Below are positions 1 to 8,700 of a stretch of DNA of 20,396 nt, piece after piece. Within the stretch, counting starts at the first letter, position 1, and each line of letters opens with the position of its first letter. Source of the stretch: Polyrhizophydium stewartii (taxonomy: Eukaryota > Chytridiomycota > Chytridiomycetes > Rhizophydiales); contig JADGIZ010000190.1 in NCBI GenBank assembly GCA_027604665.1, positions 1-20,396 on the forward strand, written 5' to 3'. The notes below the pieces were generated by a model. It did no database searches, had not been told where the DNA came from, and was given only the letters and a program-made list of their open reading frames with translations. The position numbers and the translations under genes were made by a program.

Positions 1-71
1 TGCCGGCACCGCCCCCCGCCGCCGCTGGCTGACACCGCATCGCCGCCGCCCCAACTGCCCGGCGGCAACAG

Positions 72-1235
72 AGAAGGTCTACTTCAAGGATCTCGGTGCG
101 CACGACGCAGCTGGCCTCCACCGGCCGCCCCCGCCCTGCTGACGCATGAGCCGCCTTGCCTCGCACCGCCGCCGCCGCCGCATCCGCCGACCCCCACCCA
201 GGCCCGCAGGTCGACTGGACAACCGTCTTCCTGATCGAGTATCTCGGCCCGATCCTCATCCACTCGATGTTCTACCGCTTCCCGACGCTGTTCTACAGGG
301 TCCCCGAGGGCCTCGAGGCCATGCCGCCGCGCACCGTGACCCAGGTGTACGTGCCCGAGCTTGAAGCTCTCGTCGCGAGAGCATCCGCCGCCCATCGCCG
401 CCCATCGCCGCTGACGCTCTCCTGCCGTCGCCAGCGTCACCATGCTCTTCTTCATGGTCCACTTCCTCAAGCGCGAGCTCGAGACCGTCCATGTGCACCG
501 CTTTAGGTGCGCATGCACATGCTCGACTCTCGCCTCACCACATCACCAAGCTCACGCATGCACCGCCCCCGCCGCGGCCGATGCGCTGCTGCTCGCCGCC
601 CGGCCGTGCCGCCGCCCGCAGCAATGACACGATGCCGCTTCGCAACCTGCCCAAGAACTGCTTCCACTACTGGATCCTGGGCGGCCTCTTCACCGCCTAC
701 CCGATCTACGCCCCGGGCTTCGAGCATGGCTACTTCCCGGGCCTCAACGGCCCCGTTGCACTCACCCTGCTCTCGCTTATCTGGATCTTTGCAGAGGTCT
801 CCAACTACAAGACCCACGTGATTCTGCGCGACCTGCGCCCGCCTGGCACCCGCGTCCGCAACGTGCGTCGCATCTCACCCCAATCTCCCGCGCCGCCGCC
901 TGCTGACTGCTTGCCGTGCTGCCCATGCAGATCCCCAAGGGCTATGGCTTTGACCTTGTGACGTGCCCCAACTACTTCTTTGAGATCCTCGGCTGGGTCG
1001 CGATCTCGCTCATCACGGGCTCGATCGCCAGTGGGTGCCACCCTGACGGTCAGTTGTCGTCTCTCAGTCGCCGCCCAGTGCTGACCCGCTCTCCTGCAAC
1101 GCAGTGTGGATCTTCACCGTGGCCGGCGCGGTCCAGATGTACCTGTGGGCCGTCAAGAAGCACAAGCGCTACATCAAGGAGTTTGGCGACAAGTACCCCC
1201 GCAAGCGCAAGATCCTCATTCCGTTTGTGCTGTAA
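72..1235 (+). CDS. TSC13: Very-long-chain enoyl-CoA reductase (Tsc13/TECR), 5' part missing
   Basis: This ER membrane enzyme catalyses the last step of each very-long-chain fatty acid elongation cycle, the NADPH-dependent reduction of trans-2-enoyl-CoA. Proposed exons are 72-95, 202-346, 435-506, 622-862, 931-1030 and 1105-1235, and phases agree at every junction. They give about 236 residues ending in the usual basic tail (KKHKRYIKEF, then IPFVL and stop TAA). Family landmarks are YFKDLG, VDWTTVFLIEYLGP, FLKRELETVHVHRFS, TMPLRNLPKNCFHYW, RDLRPPGTR and CPNYFFEILGW. The Lys of FLKRE and the Tyr of CPNYFFE sit where yeast Tsc13 has its essential Lys and Tyr (family knowledge). The segments around 'FLIEYLGPILIHSMFY' and 'GWVAISLITGSIA' are hydrophobic, as expected of a polytopic protein. 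Bases 1-71 look like the 3' half of an upstream intron (CTGAC near 29, CAG at 69-71), so the in-window first exon would be 24 nt. That 5' boundary is the least certain part. The gene converges with the RNase P gene. Confidence 0.
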
Positions 1236-1429
1236 ATGCAAAGCTTTCGGTCGACCTTTCGGCACAAATGAACCGCACCTTGTTTCGTTGCGATATGGCC
1301 TCTGCACTGTCCAGCTCACATCCAACCAGTCGAATCCCGGTCTGTGCCCAGAAAAAAGAGACCTTTAGTGAATGCGAGGCAGTACCTGGATAGATGCAAG
1401 CGCATTCTGCGTCCACAGAGTGCGCTCAG

Positions 1430-2069
1430 TCATGCAAGCGACACCAGGAACGGCGACGACTTGACAACGCTGATGCGACAGCTCATGCCGTTGTAGTCGG
1501 AGCAAAGCGCCAGCGCGCTCGCGACCACGGGTGCGTCCCTGCATCGCTCGTCAGCCCGTGCAGGCACCACGCAGCTGCGTGCGAGGGTCGCTCACTCAAA
1601 CGGTGTGCGGATGAAGCCCTCGGCGCCCGCCTTGTGCAGCACGTCGACGGGCACGGCCGCGCCGACGATGCCAAACGCCTTGCGCAGCGCCGACACCACG
1701 GCGTTCTTGAGGTGCGTCTCGTCAAAGTCGGCCGGCGCACCTTCGGCACGGGCAAACTCGCTGCATCGTCCCGGCCGTCGTTGCCGCCGTCGCAGCCGTC
1801 GCAGCCGTCGCAGCCGTCGCAGCCGTCGCAGAGCCGATACGGAGCCGGGTCTGTCAGCAACGAGAGGCGGCCCGAGAGTCCAGAGACGGGGCGGCAACGT
1901 ACACCCTGAGGTGCATGTAGCACCACGGGTGTGCCGTCACCGCAATATGCGTCGTGGCGTGGCGGGCTGGCGCAGACGGCTCTGTCTCTGGCGGAAGCAC
2001 GGCGGCGCCTGCGTCGAGGCCAGTACCGGCTGCAGCCCCATCGGCGTCGTGATGGCGCGGCCGCTTCAT
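1430..2069 (-). CDS. RPP14: RNase P/MRP protein subunit, Rpp14/Pop8 family
   Basis: The product resembles the Rpp14 subunit of nuclear RNase P and RNase MRP, which process tRNA 5' ends and pre-rRNA; Pop8 is the yeast counterpart. Exons on the minus strand are 2069-1903, 1760-1596 and 1538-1430, in phase, giving 146 residues against about 124 in human. Alignable stretches are YMHLRVEF, DFDETHLKNAVVSALRKAFG, AAVPVDVLHKAGAEGFIR and, in the last exon, CSDYNGMSCRISVVKSSPF, which mirrors the Rpp14 C-terminus (GSYKGKKCAFRVIQVSPF). That last exon is recovered only by splicing with donor GTGAGC at 1595 and branch CTGAC; unspliced, the frame stops right after TPFE. The N-terminus is uncertain. I chose the Met at 2069 because upstream residues look non-conserved, but the frame stays open to a Met at 2198. 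The first intron (1902-1761) holds a 9-bp minisatellite. Confidence 0.
1786..1830. repeat. Minisatellite, five 9-bp units
   Basis: There are five perfect tandem copies of gccgtcgca inside the first intron of the RPP14-like gene. Read as protein on the minus strand this would be repeated Cys-Asp-Gly, but the splice model removes it. It lies between the CTGAC branch-like motif and the acceptor, so this intron has an unusually long branch-to-acceptor distance of about 90 nt. Confidence 0.
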
Positions 2070-2219
2070 CTCGCGGTGACCCCATCTCGGCTCGCCGAAG
2101 CGTCCCAAATACCCCTCCCCCCGCCCCAACAGGCCGGCGTCTGGATCGGCGTCTGATCCCAAGTGGAGCATGCTCATGGTCGTCGTCATCGCTCGCAATG
2201 CACCTTGGCCGTGCGCTCG

Positions 2220-2307
2220 CCCATCTCGGTACTGTGTGTGTTGAAGGGGGGCGGAGCCCCCACTTTATTACGCATACCCTTGGGGCCTCGCGACCCATCT
2301 CGGTACT
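2220..2307 (+). repeat. Pair of 14-bp direct repeats (cccatctcggtact)
   Basis: cccatctcggtact occurs at 2220-2233 and again at 2294-2307, 74 bp apart start to start. The first 10 bases also occur at 2081-2090. All copies lie in or beside the divergent intergenic region, so they are candidate protein-binding sites, although a short duplication is equally possible. Confidence 0.
2247..2261. repeat. Short GC inverted repeat
   Basis: gggggc and gccccc pair around a 3-base loop (gga) between the two 14-bp repeats. It is followed by an A/T-rich patch (actttatta) that is rare in this GC-rich window. Its function is unknown. Confidence 0.
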
Positions 2308-2343
2308 TCCCGGCGTTTTCTGCCTCCAGACGACTTTGCCTAC

Positions 2344-4319
2344 ATGCAAGCTGCGGCGAGACTTGCTGCCGCGCAGGCCGGCCGCGGCGCCGTCACGAGA
2401 CCGGCCTGGGCGGTGCGGGCCTGCATGCAAGCTGCAGTCAGAATGCGCCCAGCGGCGATGGCTGTCCTGCCGCGCCATACACCCGCCGCGCTCGCGGCGC
2501 CGAGTCGGCTTGCTCGATGGACGTCGACAGAAGCCAAGGCGGGGCAAGAGGACACTGATGAGCCGGACGCAGCGGACGAGGCCGCCCAGGCGTCCAAGAA
2601 GAAGCGAAATACCACGGGAGAGCTCCTTCCAGCGCCGCGCATCGACGACTTCCCGCCCTCGCTGCATCCGGATCTTGTTGCCGGACTGCGGGCCATGGGG
2701 ATCCAAACGGCGACCGAGATCCAGAAGCGGGTGGGGTTGTGCTATGTCGAGACTCGCTCTTGGCCTGCATGCTCACGGTCCGTGTGCCTCGCATACGCAT
2801 AGGCGTTCCTGAGCGTCCACGAAGGAAACCACACCATCATCACGGCCGAGACGGGGTCCGGCAAGACGCTCGGTGCGCGACCGTCTCGAGCGATGTGGAA
2901 TGCTTCCGGCTGACTGACACTGGTCCACTTGACGCCGGCCGCACAGCGTATCTTGTCCCGATAATCGACAGGCTGCTCAAGATCCGCGAGCGCACGCCGC
3001 ACAACAAGCACAGCCAGTCGCCGCGAGTGCTTGTTCTTGCGCCATCGCGGCACCTTCAGCTGCAGATCATGCATGTTCTCCAGGCGCTCACTCAGAGCGG
3101 CGAGAAGCGGCTGCCACTGACGTGCACAGTGTTGCCGCCGCCGCCGGGTCTTCCTCCCGCATTGACGGCCAACCCAGACATTGCCATATCGTCGCCAGCG
3201 GCCGTGCTCGAGCACTTCAAGAAGCCGCGCGACTTCCGCAGTCTCGTGGAGCGGACCGAGGTTGTTGTGATGGACGAGGCCGACTGGCTCATCACCGACG
3301 GCACCGGATCGGACGCACTCGAGCTGTTCCGGGCTGCTGGACGCAAGCGCCCCGAGACGCACCCGCTGCAGGTTGTGTGTGCGTCGGCGACGCTCGCGCC
3401 AGTCAAGACCAAGAACAGCCGCGTGCCGCGCGCCGTGATCCTCAAGGCGCTGCGCAAGGTCTGGCTGGCGAGCACGGACGCGCTGCACGCAACGTCGGAC
3501 CGCGTGCGCGAGCGGTTTGTGTATATGCTCGATCTTGCGGCGGACGATCGGGCGGGCGAGATTGACGCCAAGAGCCGCGAGCTGCACAATCTGGTCGTCG
3601 CTGCGGCCCGGACCGACTCGACCGCATCGGACAAGTGGATTGTGTTCTGCGGCGCGCCGAGCCGAGCGGATGCGGCCCACACAGAGCTGAGCAAGCGCCT
3701 CGCCGACAGCGCCAAAGCAGCGCCGTTTATGCGGAACGTGCGGCTGCTGCTCCTTCACGGCGACATGGAGCGCCAGGAACGCACACACAGCATTCTCGAG
3801 TTTGCCGAGATGCCCACTGCGGCCCGCGATGACGGCGACCCAGGGAGCATCAGCATCCTCATTGCCACAGATCTTGTCTCGCGCGGCGTCGACTTCAAGG
3901 ACGTCACCCATGCGGTGCACTTTGACTTTCCAAGCGACGCCAGCGACTATCTGCACCGCGTTGGCCGCATTGCGCGCAGCCAAACCGCGAGCGGCGAGTG
4001 TGAGTTGGCTCGCCTGTTTTCGGGGATTGCTGCACCAGATGGCTGAACGTCGCCTCTCGCAGCCGTTGGATTTGTCACGGAGCGGCAAGAGGAGCTGGCC
4101 CGGCTGATCGAGGAGGCCTCGTGCGGCATCGACGGCGTCAAGAGCATCCGGCTGCTGAACCACAACTCGTTTGCCGAGGCAATGGAACGCGGCAGCACAA
4201 GCAAGGCCTTTGGCGACGGGGGCAGCGACGAGTCATTCGGGATTGAATCTCAGCCCCGCGCTGGAAAAAAGTTCCCGCTGACAGGAATCATCAGCCGCAA
4301 GCGGTCCTTTTCCAAGTGA
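2344..4319 (+). CDS. Mitochondrial DEAD-box RNA helicase (DDX28/Mrh4-like)
   Basis: This is an ATP-dependent RNA helicase, probably acting on mitochondrial ribosomal RNA as DDX28 and Mrh4 do (inference from family). Exons are 2344-2730, 2803-2872, 2947-3999 and 4063-4319, in phase, 588 residues. The N-terminus is Arg/Ala-rich, nearly free of acidic residues, and has a presequence-like cleavage context (RLARW followed by TSTEA near residue 60), which suggests mitochondrial import. Motifs: Q motif GIQTATEIQ (to about 127), Walker A AETGSGKT (144-151), DEAD (262-265), SAT (299-301), motif [12 protein letters not shown], and motif [10 protein letters not shown] (489-496, fitting HRxGRxxR). Motif Ia is divergent (APSRHLQLQ rather than PTRELxxQ) and the usual TPGR is replaced by SSPAA. 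The chosen start is the first Met of the open frame that gives a presequence. The C-terminus ends in a basic tail (ISRKRSFSK). DDX28 against Mrh4 cannot be settled by eye. Confidence 0.
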
Positions 4320-4356
4320 GGCCCGCAGGAAGCGGCTCGATGGCCGACGGTCGGCC

Positions 4357-4362
4357 AATAAA
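4357..4362 (+). terminator. Probable polyadenylation hexamer AATAAA
   Basis: AATAAA lies 38 bp after the helicase stop codon on the same strand and before the RPS14 start, a normal place for a 3'-end signal. Fungal poly(A) signals are loose, so this is suggestive only. Confidence 0.
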
Positions 4363-4458
4363 GTGCAAGACGCGCGTGGAAAATGCCCTCAGGAATCGCG
4401 GTCGTGGGTCAGCGGCTTGCGCTCTGCCCGTTCCCACACGAATTTTTCCGCTCCAAGA

Positions 4459-5544
4459 ATGGTGCGTTTTCGCGAGGCGGCGCGCCGACAGCGACGGCGA
4501 CGGCGACGACCGCAGCGACATGCCCGGGCACGGCGACAGGCGGCATCCATCCGCGTGCCAACGCGCTGCATCCGTGGATGCGCTCATCCTGGCCGGTCGT
4601 GCGTCCGTGCGCGCGCACGGCGACGGGGATGCACGGCTGGACGGATGGATGGATGGATGGATGGACGAGCCGCAGGCGCGAAGCCGACTTGTGCCGCCCC
4701 GCGCCTTCTCGGCCCGCACGGCCGCATGCGGCTGCGCAGCACGCCCACGGCACGCGGAACAGAGCGTCGTGTGCGCTCCGGCGTCATCCGGACCCACTGT
4801 GCAGCCGCTGCGCCCGGCGCTCTTGGCGCGGACGGCCGCGGTGCATGTCGTCGTCGCTGTCTCCCCGACCGAGCGACCGCTGCTGCTGCGAACAGCCGCC
4901 GGCTGCGCCATGGCCGGGCAGCGAGTGTGCCGAGAGGGCACCTTGCCTGCCCAAGACCCGCCTGCTGACGCCAAACCGCCTCGCTGGACAACCCGTTGGC
5001 ATCTGCAGGCACCCAAGGTCAAGAAGGTTGTGCAGCAGGAGAACGTCCAGCTCGGACCCCAGGCCCTCGATGGCGAGAACGTCTTTGGCGTTGCGCACAT
5101 CTACGCCAGCTTCAACGACACCTTTGTCCACGTCACTGATCTGACTGGCCGTGAGACGATTGTCCGTGTCACTGGCGGCATGAAGGTCAAGGCCGACCGC
5201 GACGAGTCGTCGCCGTACGCGGCGATGCTTGCTGCCCAGGACGTTGCTGCCAAGTGCAAGGAGGTTGGCGTCACTGCGCTTCACATCAAGCTCCGCGCCA
5301 CTGGTGGAACTGGCTCCAAGACCCCCGGCCCTGGTGCCCAGAGCGCTCTCCGTGCCCTCGCCCGCGCCGGCATGAAGATTGGCCGCATCGGTGAGCCACC
5401 AGCCCGACTGCATCTGGCGACACGCAGATGTTTGTGGTTTTGGAAGGCGTCTGCTGACAGTCTGCCCGCATCGCAGAGGACGTCACCCCGATTCCCTCGG
5501 ACAGCACCAGGAGGAAGGGTGGTCGCCGCGGTCGCCGCCTGTAA
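4459..5544 (+). CDS. RPS14: 40S ribosomal protein S14 (uS11)
   Basis: This core small-subunit protein of the 40S platform contacts the 18S rRNA 3' region. Coding exons are 4459-4461 (ATG only), 5009-5390 and 5477-5544, giving 150 residues against 151 in human. Landmarks are [80 protein letters not shown] and the basic C-terminus GGRRGRRL. The start rests on the ATG followed by donor GTGCGT at 4462 and on the next exon beginning APKVKK, as expected after Met. Introns near the start codon are typical of fungal ribosomal protein genes. A T-rich/pyrimidine patch (aatttttccgctcc) lies just upstream of the ATG. The gene is convergent with the ARF-GEF, with 173 bp between stop codons. Identity is certain; only the first intron needs transcript support. 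Confidence 0.
4462..5008 (+). other. Long first intron of RPS14 (547 nt)
   Basis: The intron runs from GTGCGT directly after the ATG to ATCTGCAG before codon 2, with a CTGCTGACG branch-like motif about 45 nt from the acceptor. It is three times longer than any other intron here. I looked for a hosted snoRNA and found no convincing C/D or H/ACA box set. It contains a GGAT microsatellite at 4643-4666. Confidence 0.
4643..4666 (+). repeat. GGAT microsatellite in RPS14 intron 1
   Basis: Five perfect GGAT units are followed by GGAC, inside the RPS14 first intron. A nearby catccatcc stretch around 4546 is its partial reverse complement and could pair with it in the pre-mRNA. Confidence 0.
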
Positions 5545-5716
5545 ACTACCACCACGCTCGCGTTTCCTCGAACATGTGCGCTGCTGGCTCTTCTGGGCAT
5601 CGCCGACCACGAATAAGCTCGAAAACCTCGATCGTCTCTCTGTTTCGCGTCTCTGTCCTTGGCCCTGCACTCTGTTGAGCATTGTTGTGCACTGGTGGTC
5701 CTGAGATCAGAGGAGC

Positions 5717-5722
5717 TTTATT
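5717..5722 (-). terminator. AATAAA overlapping the ARF-GEF stop codon
   Basis: On the minus strand the last codon, the stop and the next base read CAA TAA A, so the TAA stop (5720-5718) sits inside an AATAAA hexamer. It could be a poly(A) signal giving a very short 3' UTR, or chance. Confidence 0.
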
Positions 5723-8700
5723 GCGGTGCGGCAGCGGCAGCAGGCTGGGCATCTGCGGGCGGCGGCTGCGGCTGCGGCTGCGTCGCAGCGCGCGACGCGG
5801 CGGCGGCAGCGGCGGCGATGGCGGCGGGCGGGAACAGCTCGTCGCGCAGCGAGGGCAGGAACGGCTGGATCGTGGTCCAAGTCAGGTCCCACAGATTCAG
5901 CTCGGGTGCGCCCGTCGGCTCGGCGCCGGGCGGGCGCAGCACGCCCTCTGCCGACAGCACCAGCAGCAGGTTCTTGAGCGACTCGAGCACGCCCTCGACA
6001 ACGTACTCGCGGCGCTGGCGGCCGCCGACGGTGAGGAACGCGCCGGCGTAGTTGAGCACGCGCACCCACACGCGCAGCAGCTCCTTGCTCTTGACGAGCC
6101 GCGGCAGGAAGCGCAGGAACACCTTGTCGACGAGGCCGACGGCGCGCACGCGCGTCTCCTCGATACCCGCGGGATCCATGGCGTGCACCTCGGGCTTGAG
6201 CAGCTCGTCGAGCAGCGGGAACAGCACATTGTCGAACGCGTCGATGCGCGTCTCGGTCGCCGACGGCGCCGGGTGCGTGCCCAGGCTCTCGTCGAGCTCG
6301 GCCGACAGCAGGCTGCGCTGCAGCAGCGTCTGCGCCTGCTGGCGCACCTCGCGCGACGGGTGGTAGCACAGCTGCCCGAGCCCAGACAGCACGGGCAGCC
6401 ACAGCTCGAACCACGCGCGCTGCGGGTGGATGCCCGTCGCGCTCACCAGCCGCGGGATCTTGGTCTGCAGCCCGTACAGCCGGTCCACGGCGCGCAGCGC
6501 GCGGTCCAGGCTCGTCACTTGCGGCACCCGCGGCTCGGCCCCGCCGCTGCTGCGCGGCAGCCGCGGGCTCGCGCGCACCTCGCTGTGCCGCTGCGACTGC
6601 AACGCGACCTGCTGGCTCGACATCGACGCCTGCTGCGACTGCGACTGCGACAACTGCTGCTGCTGCTGCTGCTGCTGGTGCTGGTCCGCAAGCAGAAGCG
6701 ATGCGCGGCTCGGCGATGCAGCCGTGCCGCCAATCGACTCGCTCGACCCGCCCGCGCCGGCTGCTGCGGAGCCGCTCGACGCCGCAACAAACGAGATCAG
6801 CAGGTCGACGCACTCGCCAAAGTTCTCGGCGGTCACGGGCGAGTCCGGGTGGTTCGACACGAGCAGACACGCAGCCTCGAAGCCGTACGGCGCCGCAGCA
6901 GCGTTTCCTGAAGTCGCCGACAGCAGATGCAGCACCGTCTCCCAGCGCTCCGGGTGGCGCGACACAATGCCAATGTCCGTCTTGATCACCGCAAGCAGTC
7001 CTGCAATCAAGCTGTCGGCGATCGCATTGAGCGTCTCCGAGGGCAGCTTGGACGCCTTGTCGATCTGGCTGAAGATGGCAGTCTGGATATCGTCCTGCGC
7101 GTGGGCGTGCATGCGAAACATGAACGTCAGACATGGCCTCCAACAACGCCATCCAAACTCAGCGACCCACCATATGCATCAGGCGCAAAAGAAGGCGCAT
7201 CAGGAAGGCAGTCGCGCGCTCGATAAAGCCCGCAGGCGCCGGCGGCGTGCGCGTAAACACAGACGCAACATGGGCGCGGATCGTCGGCCACAGCAGTTGG
7301 ATGCGGTCGCGGTTGCGCATCGTGATGTTGAACAGTAGCTCAAGATAAAACACAGACGCCGGCGCAAACTCGCGCGGTGCGTCTGCGCCGGCAGACGGCG
7401 GCTCGCTGGTTGTGACAGTGACGGCACCGCCGTCTCCGCCAGCAGCAGCCTCGAGCTTGGGCGTCTCGACGTAAAACGCCTGCGTCAGCGACTCAATCAG
7501 GCTCGTGAGCGTGCCCTCCTCGAGGAAGCGCGTGTCGGCAATTAGTTCCGGGATCCGGCACGCCGAGACCGTCTCGACGGCAAGGCGCTCTAGCGCCACA
7601 TCCTCGGGATGGATCTCGCTGTCGTCGTCGTTGACCGACTGGGATCCAAGTGACAGCAGCTGCGACAGCGTCGAAAAGATGCCGGCCTCCTTGCGCGCCG
7701 TGTTCGCCGGGAACGCGCGCGACGGCGCATTGACGGGCCGGATGCGCGGGATCACGATGCTGCCCTGGGCAAGGTGGTCGCCGACAAGCAGCGACATGGG
7801 CAGCACCTGGTGCAGGAACATGTTGCCGATCGCCGAGATGATGTGCCTCCAGGACTCGCGGATCGTGTTGCCATAGTCGCTGGCGAGATTGAATGCAAGC
7901 ACGGCGGCAACCTGGCCTCGGTAGTTGCCTCCAATCTCGATCGCCCAGCGGTCCGGCTTCGGCGGACGCTGCCTGCGACGCGGGCCGGCAGACTCGGCGT
8001 CAGAGACGCTGCCCGCGTCCGCCGCCTGCAGGGACGCCATGTCGCGCTCGACGGGCAGGTCGCGGCTGGATCGGTTGAAGCCCGACATGCGCAGGAGCGA
8101 GATGATGATGTAGTCAAACACGTTCGGCAGATCGTAGTGCGCCGCGAGGATCGCGCAGTGCTGCACGCCGGCGATCGCCTTCTGCAGCGACATGTGGTCC
8201 TCGGCGTTGTCAAAGGCGTAAAACACGGACGCCAGGATCGGGCCCCACACGGACACGAACATGTCGCGGTTGTAGATGCTTGTCTCGCGGTTCGACAGCT
8301 GGCTCACGGTCGACGCGCGTGCGAGCAGCTGGCGCCACTGGAAGTTGAAGCCCAGCTCGCCGCCCTGCTCCTCGGCCATGACGATCTCGGTCGCCTTGAT
8401 GGCATCGTAAATGCTGCGCAGGTACTCGGGCGAAAAGTCCTTGCCGCTGTTGAGGCCGCGGACGTTTTTGGAATAGTCCTTGAACGTCATGCGGCGCTTG
8501 ACCTGCTTGTTGTGCTGGTCGGTGTTGAGCATAATGACCGAGAACGCAAGCACGGCCGTGTCGCTCTCGGTCGCGATCTCGCGGGTTGGGTCGTCTGGCC
8601 AGCGTGTCAGCAGCCAGCCGTCGTGAGTCGCATGGCTCTGCAGCACTTACCCTGGATGGTTGAGAAGTACCAGTGCGAAAAGGCGTCCATGATCCGCTCA

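Larger units (their letters stand above)
2070..2343. promoter_or_regulatory. Divergent promoter region, RPP14-like / DEAD-box helicase
   Basis: About 274 bp separates the chosen start of the minus-strand RNase P gene from the plus-strand helicase start, so it should hold both promoters. It contains three direct copies of cccatctcgg (2081, 2220 and 2294) and a small GC hairpin at 2247-2261. No TATA box or CCAAT box stands out. If the RNase P protein starts at 2198 instead, the shared region shrinks to about 145 bp and the first repeat copy becomes coding. Confidence 0.

Noticed and set aside
2246..2261. The GC hairpin as a bacterial-type terminator
   Set aside because: The window is nuclear eukaryotic DNA, the hairpin lies between divergent starts rather than after a gene, and no T-run follows.
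1483..2706. A 407-codon minus-strand frame with repeated Cys-Asp-Gly
   Set aside because: It overlaps the conserved RNase P exons in another frame and the helicase start on the other strand. The Cys-Asp-Gly repeat is the intronic 9-bp minisatellite.
4462..5008. A snoRNA hosted in the RPS14 first intron
   Set aside because: I found no convincing paired C/D boxes with terminal stem, nor H and ACA boxes at suitable spacing. A covariance-model scan would be decisive.
5682..6911. A 409-codon plus-strand open frame opposite the ARF-GEF C-terminal exon
   Set aside because: It is rich in Arg, Gln and Leu, as expected from reading GC-biased codons antisense. The opposite strand encodes a conserved protein, and no domain is seen in the antisense frame.
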